Shown one piece after another: positions 48,766-58,439 of a stretch of 64,000 nt of DNA. Every line of letters starts with the position of its first letter. The first letter of the stretch is position 1. A model generated the notes under the pieces. That model made no database searches, was not told the origin of the DNA, and worked only from the letters and a program-made list of their open reading frames with translations. A program made the position numbers and the translations under genes. Origin of the DNA: Falsiroseomonas sp051859025 (GTDB taxonomy: Bacteria > Pseudomonadota > Alphaproteobacteria > Acetobacterales > Acetobacteraceae). The stretch is from NCBI RefSeq assembly GCF_051859025.1, contig NZ_JBHYGL010000040.1, positions 62,001 through 126,000 on the forward strand, in the 5' to 3' direction.

Positions 48766-49514
48766 CCCCGCACCGCCACCTTCTGCATCTCGAACAGCTT
48801 CGCCGTCCCCGCCCGCGCCAGGCCGAGCAGTTCCACCAATTCCTTCTCCGAGAACGGCGCACCCTCCGCCGTCGCCTGGACCTCCACGATCCCGCCGGAG
48901 CCCGTCATGATGAAATTGCCATCCGTCTCCGCCTTGCTGTCCTCGGCATAGTCGAGGTCCAGCACCGGCGTGCCGTTCCAGATGCCGCAGGAAATCGCGG
49001 CCACCTGGTCCTTCAGCGGGTTCACCTTCAGCACATTCATCTTCATGCAGTGCTGGAACGCCAGATGCAGCGCCACCCAGGCGCCGGTGATGCTGGCGCA
49101 ACGCGTGCCGCCATCGGCGGTCAGCACGTCGCAGTCCACCGTGATCGACATCTCCCCCATCGCCTTGAGGTCCGTCACGGCGCGAAGGCTGCGCCCGATC
49201 AGCCGCTGGATCTCCTGCGTCCGCCCGGACTGCTTGCCCCGCGCGGCCTCACGGTCCCCGCGGGTATGGGTCGCGCGCGGCAGCATCCCATACTCCGCCG
49301 TGACCCAGCCCTGGCCCGTATTGCGGAGGAAAGGCGGCACCTTGCTCTCGACACTGGCGGTGCACAGCACCTCCGTCACCCCGAAGCGAATGAGGCAGGA
49401 CCCCTCCGCATGCCGGGCCTGGCCCGGGGTGAGCGTGACCTCCCGCATGGCATCGGCCACACGGCCGGAGGGACGGACGAAGGGGGCTTTGAAGCCGGCA
49501 GGGAAATCGATCAT
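48762..49514 (-). CDS. rph: Ribonuclease PH
   Basis: A phosphorolytic 3'-5' exoribonuclease that trims tRNA 3' ends. 250 residues with the family blocks RPSGRVADAMREVTL, GWVTAEYGMLPRAT, SGRTQEIQRLIGRSLRA and DCDVLTADGGTRCASITGA. The N-terminus is about a dozen residues longer than the usual MRPSGR start, but no internal ATG fits better. It is first in the rph-rdgB-hydrolase run and divergent from hrcA, the common alphaproteobacterial arrangement. Confidence 0.95.
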   Translation of the reverse strand: MIDFPAGFKAPFVRPSGRVADAMREVTLTPGQARHAEGSCLIRFGVTEVLCTASVESKVPPFLRNTGQGWVTAEYGMLPRATHTRGDREAARGKQSGRTQEIQRLIGRSLRAVTDLKAMGEMSITVDCDVLTADGGTRCASITGAWVALHLAFQHCMKMNVLKVNPLKDQVAAISCGIWNGTPVLDLDYAEDSKAETDGNFIMTGSGGIVEVQATAEGAPFSEKELVELLGLARAGTAKLFEMQKVAVRG

Positions 49515-49551
49515 GGCGCGGCGTAATCCCCCCCGCGCCCGGCGTCCAGCA

Positions 49552-49770
49552 TCAACCGACCAGCGCGCCCACCACCAGCCCCGTCAGCAGGAACTCATCC
49601 CCCTCCGGCGGCCCCGCGATCAGCAGCAGCCCCACCCCCACCGCCAGCGCCGAGACCATCAGCAGCGCCGCCACCCGGAAGGCGCCCCGCACCGGCGACA
49701 GCATGAGCGACGTCATCATCCCCGCGCCGCCCGCCAGCATCAGCGACGCCGCCGCGAACACCGCCGTCAT
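49552..49770 (-). CDS. Small two-to-three-helix membrane protein
   Basis: 72 residues from ATG 49770: hydrophobic segments at about 2-20, 27-46 and 55-71, separated by a PVRGAFR loop and an acidic GPPEGDEF loop. No family is recognised. An alternative GTG start at 49815 adds 15 residues. I prefer 49770 because it forms an ATGA overlap with the stop of a 24-codon frame that has an excellent ribosome-binding site, implying coupled translation. Confidence 0.55.
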   Translation of the reverse strand: MTAVFAAASLMLAGGAGMMTSLMLSPVRGAFRVAALLMVSALAVGVGLLLIAGPPEGDEFLLTGLVVGALVG

Positions 49771-49841
49771 GGGCCGGAGGCCCGCCCCAGCCATTGGGTC
49801 AGCAGCGTCGGCCACAGCGTGGCCCCCTGTTTCGCCTGCAT
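49767..49841 (-). CDS. 24-residue leader-like ORF
   Basis: ATG 49841 is preceded by AAGGGGAG at ideal spacing. The frame encodes a 24-residue peptide (MQAKQGATLWPTLLTQWLG and five more) with two tryptophans and an amphipathic middle. Its stop overlaps the start of the membrane protein downstream (ATGA). It could be a functional small protein or a leader that delivers ribosomes to the next gene. Confidence 0.4.
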   Translation of the reverse strand: MQAKQGATLWPTLLTQWLGRASGP

Positions 49842-50052
49842 CGGGGTCTCCCCTTGTCCCTGTCCGGACCCCACATGACCCGATGCCGGTAACCCTGGCG
49901 TGGCGCCTCTGTGTCGAAACCTTGCCGCTCCGGGCGATTCCAGGGCGCCGTCACCCCGCGTTACAACGGCGCCGAATGTTCGCAACAGGTTGACCGGCCA
50001 CGCCACCCGCCCCTAGCGTTCCTCTCAAGAAATCGGTCCGGGACACTGACCC

Positions 50053-51147
50053 ATGGGTCCAATCACCAGGCCGCCGCGTCCGTCGGGGGCCCCCAACATG
50101 ACGCCGACCATCCCCCTGCCGCCCAACCTGGACGATCGCAGCGCCGCGATCCTGCGCGAATTGGTGGAGATCTACGTCCAGACCGGGGAGCCTGTCGGCT
50201 CCCGCACCCTCTCCCGCCGCCTGCCCCATGCCCTGTCGCCCGCCACCATCCGCAACGTGATGGCGGATCTGGAAGACGCCGGCCTCCTGTTCGCCCCCCA
50301 TACCTCCGCCGGCCGCCTGCCGACGGAGCGGGGCCTCCGCCTCTTCGTCGATGGCCTGCTGCAATTCGGCGCGCTGGCGGAGGAGGAGCGCGACGCCATC
50401 GCCGCCCGCTGCGCCTCCGGCGGCCGCAGCCTCCAGGAAACGCTCGGGGAGGCCGGGCAGATGCTCTCCGGCCTCGCCGGCGCCGCCGGCCTGGTCGTGG
50501 CGCCGAAGCGTGAAGCCCCGGTCCGCCACATCGAATTCGTGGCCCTCGGCGCCGGCCGCGCCCTCGTCGTGCTGGTCACCGCCGATGGCCAGGTGGAGAA
50601 CCGCGTCATCGAGGTTCCTGCCGGCCTCCCCCCCTCCGCCCTGCAACAGGCCAGCAACTACCTCAACGCCCGCCTCTCCGGCCGCACGCTCGATGAGACG
50701 CGCGGCACGGTGGCGGAGGAGATCGCCGCCAACCAGACCGCCCTCGACGCCCTGACCCACCAGGTGATCGAGGCCGGGCTCGGCACCTGGTCCGGCGGCA
50801 GCGGGGGTTCGCTGATCCTCCGCGGCCAGGCCAAGCTGCTGCAGAACCTGGACCATGTGCAGCGCGTGACCGAAATCCAGGCGCTGTTCGAGCGGCTGGA
50901 AGCGCAGGAGACGATGCTCCGCCTGCTCGACCTCGCCCAGCGGGGCGAAGGCGTGCAGATCTTCATCGGCGCCGAGAGCGGCCTGTTCGACAGCGCCGGC
51001 CTCTCCATGGTCGTCGCGCCCTTCCGCAACGGCCAGGAGAAGATCGTGGGCGCCATCGGCGTCATCGGCCCCACGCGGATCAATTACGGCCGCATCATCC
51101 CGGTGGTGGACTACACCGCCCGGGTGATCGGCCGCCTGCTGGGATAG
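50053..51147 (+). CDS. hrcA: Heat-inducible transcription repressor HrcA
   Basis: Represses groE and dnaK-type operons through CIRCE sites. 364 residues. The N-terminal winged helix has LDDRSAAILRELVEIYVQTG and the recognition region GSRTLSRRLPHALSPATIRN. A GAF-like dimerisation domain (LNARLSGRTLDETRG) follows, then the C-terminal SMVVAPFRNGQEKIVGAIGVIGP block. An alternative ATG lies at 50098; the first 15 residues are not conserved in character. I found no CIRCE palindrome in front of it. grpE, a frequent neighbour, is absent; a convergent gene ends three bases after its stop. Confidence 0.93.
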   Translation: MGPITRPPRPSGAPNMTPTIPLPPNLDDRSAAILRELVEIYVQTGEPVGSRTLSRRLPHALSPATIRNVMADLEDAGLLFAPHTSAGRLPTERGLRLFVDGLLQFGALAEEERDAIAARCASGGRSLQETLGEAGQMLSGLAGAAGLVVAPKREAPVRHIEFVALGAGRALVVLVTADGQVENRVIEVPAGLPPSALQQASNYLNARLSGRTLDETRGTVAEEIAANQTALDALTHQVIEAGLGTWSGGSGGSLILRGQAKLLQNLDHVQRVTEIQALFERLEAQETMLRLLDLAQRGEGVQIFIGAESGLFDSAGLSMVVAPFRNGQEKIVGAIGVIGPTRINYGRIIPVVDYTARVIGRLLG

Positions 51148-51150
51148 GTC

Positions 51151-52725
51151 CTACCCGCGCCGCACATTCCAGGGATAGGGCGAGGACCCCGGCAGGATGC
51201 CGGTGATGTCCCGCCGGAAGGCCGTGCGGATCACGAACTGGCCGAGCGGCACGAAGGCGGCCTCGTCCAGCGCATGGCGCCCGAGTTCGGAGGCCAGCGC
51301 CCGCTGCCGCCCCTCATCCGGCGCGTTCAGCCAGGCCTCGGCCAGCTCCTCCGCCCGGTCGGATTTCCACCAGCCGAACCACCCATTCGCGCCCTGCCCG
51401 CGCACGAGGAAGGACGTCGCCGGGTTCGCCCAGGCGGAAGCGCCCCCCGTGGTGTGCAGGATGGACCAGCCGCCGCGATCCGTGGGCTCCCGGTTCGCGC
51501 GCCGCTGCACCACCGTGCCCCAGTCGCTTTCCGACAGCTCCACATTCATCCCGGCGCGCTTCAGCCGATCCGCCGTCACCTGGCCGAGCGGCCCGATATC
51601 CGGGAAATCCGTCGGGTTGATCACCACGACCTTCTGCCCCGCATAGCCCGCTTCCCGCAGCGCCGCCCGCGCCCGGTCCAGGTCGCCCGGCATCACCTCC
51701 GCGCCCAGATCCTCGAAATAGGGGGTGTGGCGCGGCCAGAGGCTGCGGCCCACCGACCAGTCCCGCATGTCGTCGCCGCGCGACGCCCGCATGTATTCGT
51801 CCTGCGCGACGGAAAGCCGCACGGCTCGCCGCACCCGGACATCGTCGAAGGGCGGCTGGAGGTTGTTCATCCGCAGCACCGCCATGCGGCCCGTCGGGTC
51901 CGTCACCTCCCGCCGCACGTCGCGCGACCGGGCCAGAAGCTGCTGGAGGTCGGGGTGCGGGCGTTCCCACCAGTCGATCTCGCCCGCCTGCAAGGCCGCC
52001 GCCGCCGTCGCGGGGTCGGGCAGGATGTGCCACTCGATCCGCCGGAAATGCGCGACCTTGGCGCCGGAGGTCCAGGTCGGTGCCTCCTGCCGCGGGACAT
52101 AGCCGTCGAACTTCTCATAGACCACGCGGCTGCCGGAATTGAATTCGTTGGCGATGAAGCGGTAGGGGCCGGACCCCACCATCTCCGTCACCGCGCGGGA
52201 GGGATCGGTCGCGGCCAGGCGGGCCGGCATGATGAAGGGGCTGGCGGCGTCGGGTTTCGCCAGCGCGTCCAGCAGCAGCGGGAAGGGGCGGCGCAGGCGG
52301 ATGACCATGGTGCGGTCATCGGCGGCGATCCATTCCTCCGCGACGCGCGCCAGCAACTGCCCGAAGGGCTCCCGCGCGCACCAGCGGCGGATGGAGGCGA
52401 TGCAGTCCACCGCGCGGACGGGTTCGCCATCATGGAAGCGCAACCCCTCCCGCAGCTTGATCCGCCAGGTCAGGCCATCGGCCGAAACCTCATGCCCCTC
52501 CGCCATCTGCGGCACCGCGCGAAGCTGCGCATCCACGCCATAGAGCGTGTCGAAGACGTAGAAGCCGTGGTTGCCGGTGACGGTGGCGGTGGTGAAGACC
52601 GGGTCCAGCACGCTGAGATTGGCCTGCGGCGCCATGCGCAGCGTGGTGGCGCGGCTGTTCTGCGCCACGGCGGGCGCTGAGACGGCCAGCGCCGCCCCCG
52701 CGGCGAAAAGATCACGACGACGCAT
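51151..52725 (-). CDS. ABC transporter substrate-binding protein, family 5 (dipeptide/oligopeptide type)
   Basis: 524 residues with a Tat-like signal (MRRRDLFAAGAALAVSA, cut near AVAQ). Extracellular solute-binding family 5 features are LRMAPQANLSVLDPVFTT, LREGLRFHDGEPVRAVDC, GSGPYRFIANE and FDDVRVRRAVRLSVAQDEYM. These bind peptides, nickel complexes, opines or glutathione-type ligands. No permease or ATPase genes are adjacent, so it works with a transporter encoded elsewhere. GGGGAGC precedes ATG 52725. Confidence 0.88.
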   Translation of the reverse strand: MRRRDLFAAGAALAVSAPAVAQNSRATTLRMAPQANLSVLDPVFTTATVTGNHGFYVFDTLYGVDAQLRAVPQMAEGHEVSADGLTWRIKLREGLRFHDGEPVRAVDCIASIRRWCAREPFGQLLARVAEEWIAADDRTMVIRLRRPFPLLLDALAKPDAASPFIMPARLAATDPSRAVTEMVGSGPYRFIANEFNSGSRVVYEKFDGYVPRQEAPTWTSGAKVAHFRRIEWHILPDPATAAAALQAGEIDWWERPHPDLQQLLARSRDVRREVTDPTGRMAVLRMNNLQPPFDDVRVRRAVRLSVAQDEYMRASRGDDMRDWSVGRSLWPRHTPYFEDLGAEVMPGDLDRARAALREAGYAGQKVVVINPTDFPDIGPLGQVTADRLKRAGMNVELSESDWGTVVQRRANREPTDRGGWSILHTTGGASAWANPATSFLVRGQGANGWFGWWKSDRAEELAEAWLNAPDEGRQRALASELGRHALDEAAFVPLGQFVIRTAFRRDITGILPGSSPYPWNVRRG

Positions 52726-52847
52726 GATGAAAGCTCCCCGACCCCGCGGCGCTGAGCGGCCGCTGCAAGCGAAGGCTACGGCCGGCTGTTCCATCCCGGC
52801 AAGCCACGCGGTTCCGCGCCGGCCCCGCCTGCTGTAGCATCCCCCCG

Positions 52848-55550
52848 GTGACGGACAGCATTCCCCCCGCCGAGGGCGCGACCCCCGCCCTTGCCCAATG
52901 GTTCGCCGCCAAGGCCCAGCACCCGGATGCGCTGGTGTTCTTCCGGATGGGCGATTTCTTCGAGCTTTTCTTCAATGATGCCGAACGCGCCGCCCCGGTG
53001 CTGGACATCGCGGTGGCCCATCGCGGGGAGCATCGCGGCCAGCCCGTACCCATGGCGGGCGTGCCCGTCCATGCCTGGGAAGCCTACCTCGCCCGGCTGA
53101 TCCGCGCTGGCTTCCGCGTCGCCGTCTGCGACCAGATGGAGACGCCGGAACAGGCCAAGGCCCGCAAGGCCAGCACCCTCCGGCGGGAAGTGGTGCGCGT
53201 CGTCACCCCCTCCACCGTCACGGAAGACGGGCTGCTGGAAGCCACGCGCCCCGCCTGGCTGCTGGCCCTCGCCGAAGCCGGCGATGGCTTCGCCTGCGCC
53301 TGGCTCGATGTCTCGACCGGCGGGTTCGAGACGATGGCCCTGCCCAAGGCCGAACTCGGCGCCCTGCTCGCCAGGCTGGAACCGGTGGAGGCGGTGGCGG
53401 AGCGCGACCTGGCGGAACTGCCGGACCTGCTCCATCGCCTGCCCGGCCGCATCGCCCACCGCGTGAAGCCGCGCGACCCGGCCCGGCTGCTGCGGGAGGC
53501 CTTCGGCGTCGCGACACTGGAAGGCTTCGGCATCTTCACGGAAGCCGAGCTCGCCGCCGCCGCCCAGGCGCTGTCCTATGTGCGGGAAACCCAGGCCGGC
53601 GCCCTGCCGCGCCTCGACCCGCCGCGCCCCCAGGCGGGTGCGGCCGGCACGCTGGCGCTGGATGCCGCCACCCGCCGCAGCCTGGAAATCCTCCGCGACC
53701 AGCGCGGCGGCGACCAGGCGACGCTGTTCGGCGCGGTGAACGCGACGCTGACCGCCGCCGGCGCGCGCGAATTGGCGGGCCGGCTCTCCGCGCCGCTGGC
53801 GGAGGCGGCGGCGGTCTCCGCGCGCCATGATGCGGTGTCCTTCCTGCTGGGGGCGGAGGCCACGCGGAGCGCGCTGCGCAGCGCGCTGAAGGGCGCGCCC
53901 GACATGGCCCGCGCGCTGGCGCGGCTCGCCCTCGATCGCTTCGCCCCGCGGGACCTGGCCGCGCTGCTGGCCGGGTTGCGCGTGGCCGCCGCGGCGCGGG
54001 ACGCCATCGCCGCCGCCGCGCTGCCCGCGCCCCCGCTCATGGCGCAGGCCGCCGAAACGCTGAACCTCGATCCCGCGCTGGAGGAAGAATTCGGCCGGGC
54101 GCTGAACCTGCAAAAACTGCCGGCGAGGCTGGAGGATGGCGGCGTCATCGCCCCCGGCTATGACGGCGAACTGGATGCGCTGCGGCGGCTGCGCGATGGC
54201 GGGCGCGATGCCATCGCGGCATTGCAGCAGGACCTCGCCCAGGCCTGGGGCATCGCCAGCGTCAAGATCCGCCACCACCAGCAATTCGGCTTCCTGGCCG
54301 AAGTGCCCGCGGCACCCGCCGAGAAGCTGCTCCGCGCCTCCCCCATCCCGCCCGGCCAGCCGCTATCCCCCATCCATCGCCAGACCATGGCCAATGCCGT
54401 GCGCTTCACCTGCGCCGCGCTGGCGGAGCTGGATCGCAAGGTGGCGGAAGCCGGGGACCGCGCGGCGGCGCGGGAACGCGCCTGCGTCGCGCACCTCAAG
54501 CGCCTGGCGCTGGCGCAGGGCAGCGCCATCGCGGACGCCGCGCGCGCGCTGGCGGAAATCGATGTCCATGCCGCCAGCGCGACGCTGGCCGCGGAAGGCG
54601 GCTGGTGCCGGCCGGCGCTGACGGAACGCGCGGAATTCTGCATCGTGGCCGGCCGCCACCCGGTGGTGGAGGTGATGCAGAAGCGCGCCCGCGGCGCGTC
54701 CTTCGTGCCGAATGACTGCGACCTGTCCCCCGGCCGGCGCCTGTGTCTGCTGACCGGCCCCAACATGGCCGGCAAATCCACCTGGCTGCGGCAGAACGCG
54801 CTGATGGTGGTCCTCGCCCAGGCCGGGATGTTCGTGCCCGCGCAATCCGCCCGGATCGGGCTGGTGGATCGCCTGTTCTCCCGCGTCGGTGGCGGGGACG
54901 ACATCGCCGGCGGGCGATCGACCTTCATGGTGGAGATGGCGGAAACCGCGGCCATCCTGAACCAGGCAACAAGCCGTTCACTGGTTGTGTTGGATGAAGT
55001 GGGCCGCGGGACCGCGACCTGGGATGGGCTGGCCATCGCCTGGGCGGTGCTGGAGGCGCTGCATGACCGCATCCGCTGCCGGGCCATCTTCGCCACGCAT
55101 TTCCACGAACTCACCGCGCTGGCGGGCCGGCTGCCCGACGTGGCGCTCGCTTCCATGAAGGTGCGGGAATGGCGGGGCGAGGTCGTGTTCCAGCACCTGG
55201 TCGGCCCCGGTGCCTCCGAACGCAGCTGGGGCGTGCATGTGGCGCGGCTGGCGGGCGTGCCGCGCCCCGTGCTGGCGCGCGCGAACCAGGTTCTGCAGGC
55301 GCTGGAAGCCCGCGCGCGCGGCGGCGGGCCCGATACGCTGGCAGAGGAACTTCCCCTTTTCGCGCAACGCGTGTCGGCACCCCCGCGGCCACTCTCCCCG
55401 ATTGAAGCGGCACTCGCGGAGATGGACCTGGACGCGTTGTCGCCGCGCGAAGCGCAGGAGGCGCTCTATCGGTTGAAGGCGCTCTCTGCGGAAGTTGACG
55501 CAGCGCAGCAAGAGAACCCTGTTGCAGCGCCAGGTGACACGGTAGTGTGA
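52848..55550 (+). CDS. mutS: DNA mismatch repair protein MutS
   Basis: Recognises base mismatches and starts repair. 900 residues. The N-terminal mismatch-binding motif is FFRMGDFFELFF, with Phe-Phe-Glu where many homologues have Phe-Tyr-Glu. Connector and lever domains follow, then the ATPase with Walker A GPNMAGKS (637-644), the DEVGRGTATWDGLAIAWAV block and the ATHFHEL segment, and a C-terminal helical part. The start is GTG. Its stop overlaps the glnD start as GTGA. Confidence 0.95.
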   Translation: MTDSIPPAEGATPALAQWFAAKAQHPDALVFFRMGDFFELFFNDAERAAPVLDIAVAHRGEHRGQPVPMAGVPVHAWEAYLARLIRAGFRVAVCDQMETPEQAKARKASTLRREVVRVVTPSTVTEDGLLEATRPAWLLALAEAGDGFACAWLDVSTGGFETMALPKAELGALLARLEPVEAVAERDLAELPDLLHRLPGRIAHRVKPRDPARLLREAFGVATLEGFGIFTEAELAAAAQALSYVRETQAGALPRLDPPRPQAGAAGTLALDAATRRSLEILRDQRGGDQATLFGAVNATLTAAGARELAGRLSAPLAEAAAVSARHDAVSFLLGAEATRSALRSALKGAPDMARALARLALDRFAPRDLAALLAGLRVAAAARDAIAAAALPAPPLMAQAAETLNLDPALEEEFGRALNLQKLPARLEDGGVIAPGYDGELDALRRLRDGGRDAIAALQQDLAQAWGIASVKIRHHQQFGFLAEVPAAPAEKLLRASPIPPGQPLSPIHRQTMANAVRFTCAALAELDRKVAEAGDRAAARERACVAHLKRLALAQGSAIADAARALAEIDVHAASATLAAEGGWCRPALTERAEFCIVAGRHPVVEVMQKRARGASFVPNDCDLSPGRRLCLLTGPNMAGKSTWLRQNALMVVLAQAGMFVPAQSARIGLVDRLFSRVGGGDDIAGGRSTFMVEMAETAAILNQATSRSLVVLDEVGRGTATWDGLAIAWAVLEALHDRIRCRAIFATHFHELTALAGRLPDVALASMKVREWRGEVVFQHLVGPGASERSWGVHVARLAGVPRPVLARANQVLQALEARARGGGPDTLAEELPLFAQRVSAPPRPLSPIEAALAEMDLDALSPREAQEALYRLKALSAEVDAAQQENPVAAPGDTVV

Positions 55551-58378
55551 CAGAGATGACAGTCAGCCTCGGCCAACCGCCCTCATCGGCGGCCATTCCC
55601 GTGCTGCCCACCAGCGAGCCACCGGAGGTCCTGCCGGACCTGATCGCGGGGCTCGTCGAGGATGGCCGGCCCGTCGCCCGCGACATCGCGCTCGGCCTGC
55701 TGCGCCGCCAGCTCGGTCGCGTCCAGGGCCGCGTCCAGCGGGCCTTCGAAGCGCATGACCTTTCCGGCCTCGGCGCCGCGCGCTGGCTGGCGGCACTGAC
55801 GGACGGCATCGTCGGCGCCATCCACACCTACACCCTCGCCCAGGTCCCGCCGCAGGCGGGGGGGGCTCAAGTCCCGCCGCAGGAAGCGGGGGCGCCAGCG
55901 GAAGAAACTTTCGCACTCATCGCGACCGGTGGCTATGGCCGCGGCGTGCTGGCGCCCTATTCCGACATCGACCTGCTCTTCCTGTCGGATGCGCCGCTCG
56001 GCCCGCAGGGGCGCCGCGCGGTGGAGTTTCTTCTTTATCTGCTCTGGGACCTCGGCCTGAAGGTCGGCCACGCCACGCGCACCATCGATGAATGCATCGA
56101 GGATTCGCGCGGCGACGTCACCATCCAGACCGCGCTGATCGATGCCCGCTTCCTCGCCGGCAATCGCGCGGTGCATGACCGCTTCCAGGAAACCTTCCTG
56201 GCGGCCCGCAAGGCGAGCGGCCTGGCCCCCTTCCTGGCGGCGAAGCGCGCAGAACGCACGACGCGCCACGCGCGCTACGGCGAAAGCCCCTTCCTGGTGG
56301 AACCCCACGTCAAGGAAGGCCGCGGCGGGCTGCGGGATTTGCAGACGCTCTACTGGCTCGCCCGCCATGCCTTCGGCGTGCAGCGCATGCCCGAACTAGT
56401 CGGCCCCGAAAGCCCCGGCGGCGGGCTGCTGACACCGCAGGAAGCGCGCAGCATCCGCCGCGCCTGGAACTTCCTCTGGACCGTCCGCTTCCACCTTCAC
56501 TACGTGACCGGCCGCGCCGAGGAACGCCTGACCTTCGACCTGCAGCCCGTGGTCGGCGCCCGCATGGGCTACACCCGCCACGGCGTGCAGGACGGCGTCG
56601 AGCGTTTCATGAAGCACCTGTTCCTGACGGCAAGGGACGTGGTGCGCCTGACGCGCCTGCTGGAACCCGCGATCGAGCGTGCCGCGCTCGGCCCGCCCGC
56701 CGTGGTGCCGGCCGGCGATGCCGCGCTGTCCCATGCCGGCATGGCACTGGCCGATGGCAAGGTGCTCTTCGCCCCGGACCGCCAGGTGGCCGACGATCCC
56801 GCCATCATGCTGCGCCTGGTGCGGGCCGCGCGGGATCGCAACCTCGAAATCCATCCGCTCGCCCATCGCGCGCTGATCCGCAACGCGCGCTACGCCGTCG
56901 CGCTGCGCGACGACCCCGCCGCCAACACGCTCTTCCTCGACCTGCTGACGGGCAAGGATTCCGCGCGCCACATGCGCGTGCTGAACGAGGTCGGCTTCCT
57001 GTCCCGCTTCATGCCGGACTGGGCCCGCATCGTCGGCCTGATGCAGTTCGACACCTACCACGTCTTCACCGTGGAGGAGCATACGATCGAGGCGATCGGC
57101 GTCCTCTCCGCGCTGGAACGCAACGAACTGAACGAGATCGCGCCGGTGGCGTCCGAACTCATTGGCCAGATCCAGTCCCGCCGTGCGCTCTATGTCGCCG
57201 TCATGCTGCACGACATCGCCAAGGGAAGGGGCGGAGACCACAGCGAACTCGGCGCGCAGGTGGCGCTGGAACTCTGTCCCCGCCTTGGTTTGTCGCCGGA
57301 GGAGACGGAGACCGTCTCCTGGCTCGTGCTCAACCATCTGCTGATCAGCGCCACCGCCTTCAAGCGCGACATCGACGACCCCAAGACCATCCTCGACATC
57401 GCGGAAACGGTGCAATCGCCCGAACGCCTGCGCCTTCTGCTGGTGCTGACGGTGGCCGACATGCGCGCGGTGGGGCCCAAGGTCTGGAACGGCTGGAAGG
57501 CGACCCTGCTGCGCGAACTCTACTGGCGCGTCGCGGAAGTGCTGGCCGGCGGGCTTTCCGTGCCGGAACGCGACACCCGCGTGGCCCGCGCCCGCGCCGC
57601 GGCGGCATCGCTGCTGGAGACGATGGCGAAGGCGGACCTCGACCGGTTCCTCGGCCTCGGCTACCCCGGCTACTGGCTGTCCTTCGACCCCGATACCCAT
57701 GCCCGCCATGCGGAGATGATCCGCGACGCGGAAGCGGACCAGGCGCCGCTGACCGTCCGCACCCGCGTCATTGAGGCGCGTTCCGTCACCGAGGTCACGG
57801 TCTACTGCTCCGACCACCCCGGCCTGTTCAGCCGCATCGCCGGCGCGCTGGCCGTGGCCGGCGCCAGCATCGTCGATGCCCGCATCCACACCATGACCAA
57901 CGGCATGGCACTCGACACCTTCTGGGTGCAGGACGCGGCGGGCGGGGCGTTCGACGCGCCGCACCGCCTGGCGCGCCTCGCGGTGCTGATCGAGCAGTCG
58001 CTGTCCGGCCGCCTGCGGCTGGACCAGGAGATCGCGAAGCTCCGCCGCGAACCCGCGCGGCTCCGCGCCGTCACCATCCCGCCCCGCGTCGTGCTGGATA
58101 ACCACGCCAGCAACACCCACACGGTGATCGAGGTGAATGGCCGCGACCGGCCGGGCCTGCTGCACGCGGTCACGGCCGCGATCAGCGGCCAGGGCCTGCA
58201 GATCGCCTCCGCCCACATCACCACCTACGGGGTTCGGGCCGTCGACGTTTTCTATGTGAAGGACGTCTTCGGCCTGAAGGTGGAGAACGAACGCAAACTC
58301 TCCACGCTGCGCGCCGCGCTGCTGGTCGCGCTCGGCGCGCCGGATGTCCCGGTGGATACGGGCGTCAGGGTGGTGTGA
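55547..58378 (+). CDS. glnD: Bifunctional PII uridylyltransferase / uridylyl-removing enzyme
   Basis: Senses glutamine and adds UMP to, or removes it from, PII proteins to control nitrogen metabolism. 943 residues: nucleotidyltransferase GGYGRG (from G128) with D140-x-D142; HD hydrolase motif MLHDIAKG (H555, D556); two C-terminal ACT domains starting at about 746 (VTVYCSDHPGLFSRIAGAL) and about 858 (VIEVNGRDRPGLLHAVTAAI). The start is GTG. Just before the transferase motif is an in-frame 9-residue duplication (AQVPPQAGG, AQVPPQEAG), which looks like a recent insertion. Confidence 0.95.
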   Translation: MTEMTVSLGQPPSSAAIPVLPTSEPPEVLPDLIAGLVEDGRPVARDIALGLLRRQLGRVQGRVQRAFEAHDLSGLGAARWLAALTDGIVGAIHTYTLAQVPPQAGGAQVPPQEAGAPAEETFALIATGGYGRGVLAPYSDIDLLFLSDAPLGPQGRRAVEFLLYLLWDLGLKVGHATRTIDECIEDSRGDVTIQTALIDARFLAGNRAVHDRFQETFLAARKASGLAPFLAAKRAERTTRHARYGESPFLVEPHVKEGRGGLRDLQTLYWLARHAFGVQRMPELVGPESPGGGLLTPQEARSIRRAWNFLWTVRFHLHYVTGRAEERLTFDLQPVVGARMGYTRHGVQDGVERFMKHLFLTARDVVRLTRLLEPAIERAALGPPAVVPAGDAALSHAGMALADGKVLFAPDRQVADDPAIMLRLVRAARDRNLEIHPLAHRALIRNARYAVALRDDPAANTLFLDLLTGKDSARHMRVLNEVGFLSRFMPDWARIVGLMQFDTYHVFTVEEHTIEAIGVLSALERNELNEIAPVASELIGQIQSRRALYVAVMLHDIAKGRGGDHSELGAQVALELCPRLGLSPEETETVSWLVLNHLLISATAFKRDIDDPKTILDIAETVQSPERLRLLLVLTVADMRAVGPKVWNGWKATLLRELYWRVAEVLAGGLSVPERDTRVARARAAAASLLETMAKADLDRFLGLGYPGYWLSFDPDTHARHAEMIRDAEADQAPLTVRTRVIEARSVTEVTVYCSDHPGLFSRIAGALAVAGASIVDARIHTMTNGMALDTFWVQDAAGGAFDAPHRLARLAVLIEQSLSGRLRLDQEIAKLRREPARLRAVTIPPRVVLDNHASNTHTVIEVNGRDRPGLLHAVTAAISGQGLQIASAHITTYGVRAVDVFYVKDVFGLKVENERKLSTLRAALLVALGAPDVPVDTGVRVV

Positions 58379-58439
58379 AGCGGGGGGCGGGGCTGTCGAT
58401 CCGGGTTTCAGGGCCGCGTTGATCCTTCGCCCGGCCGCC

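Noticed and set aside
49842..50052. CIRCE operator in front of hrcA
   Set aside because: I looked for TTAGCACTC-N9-GAGTGCTAA and close variants and found none.
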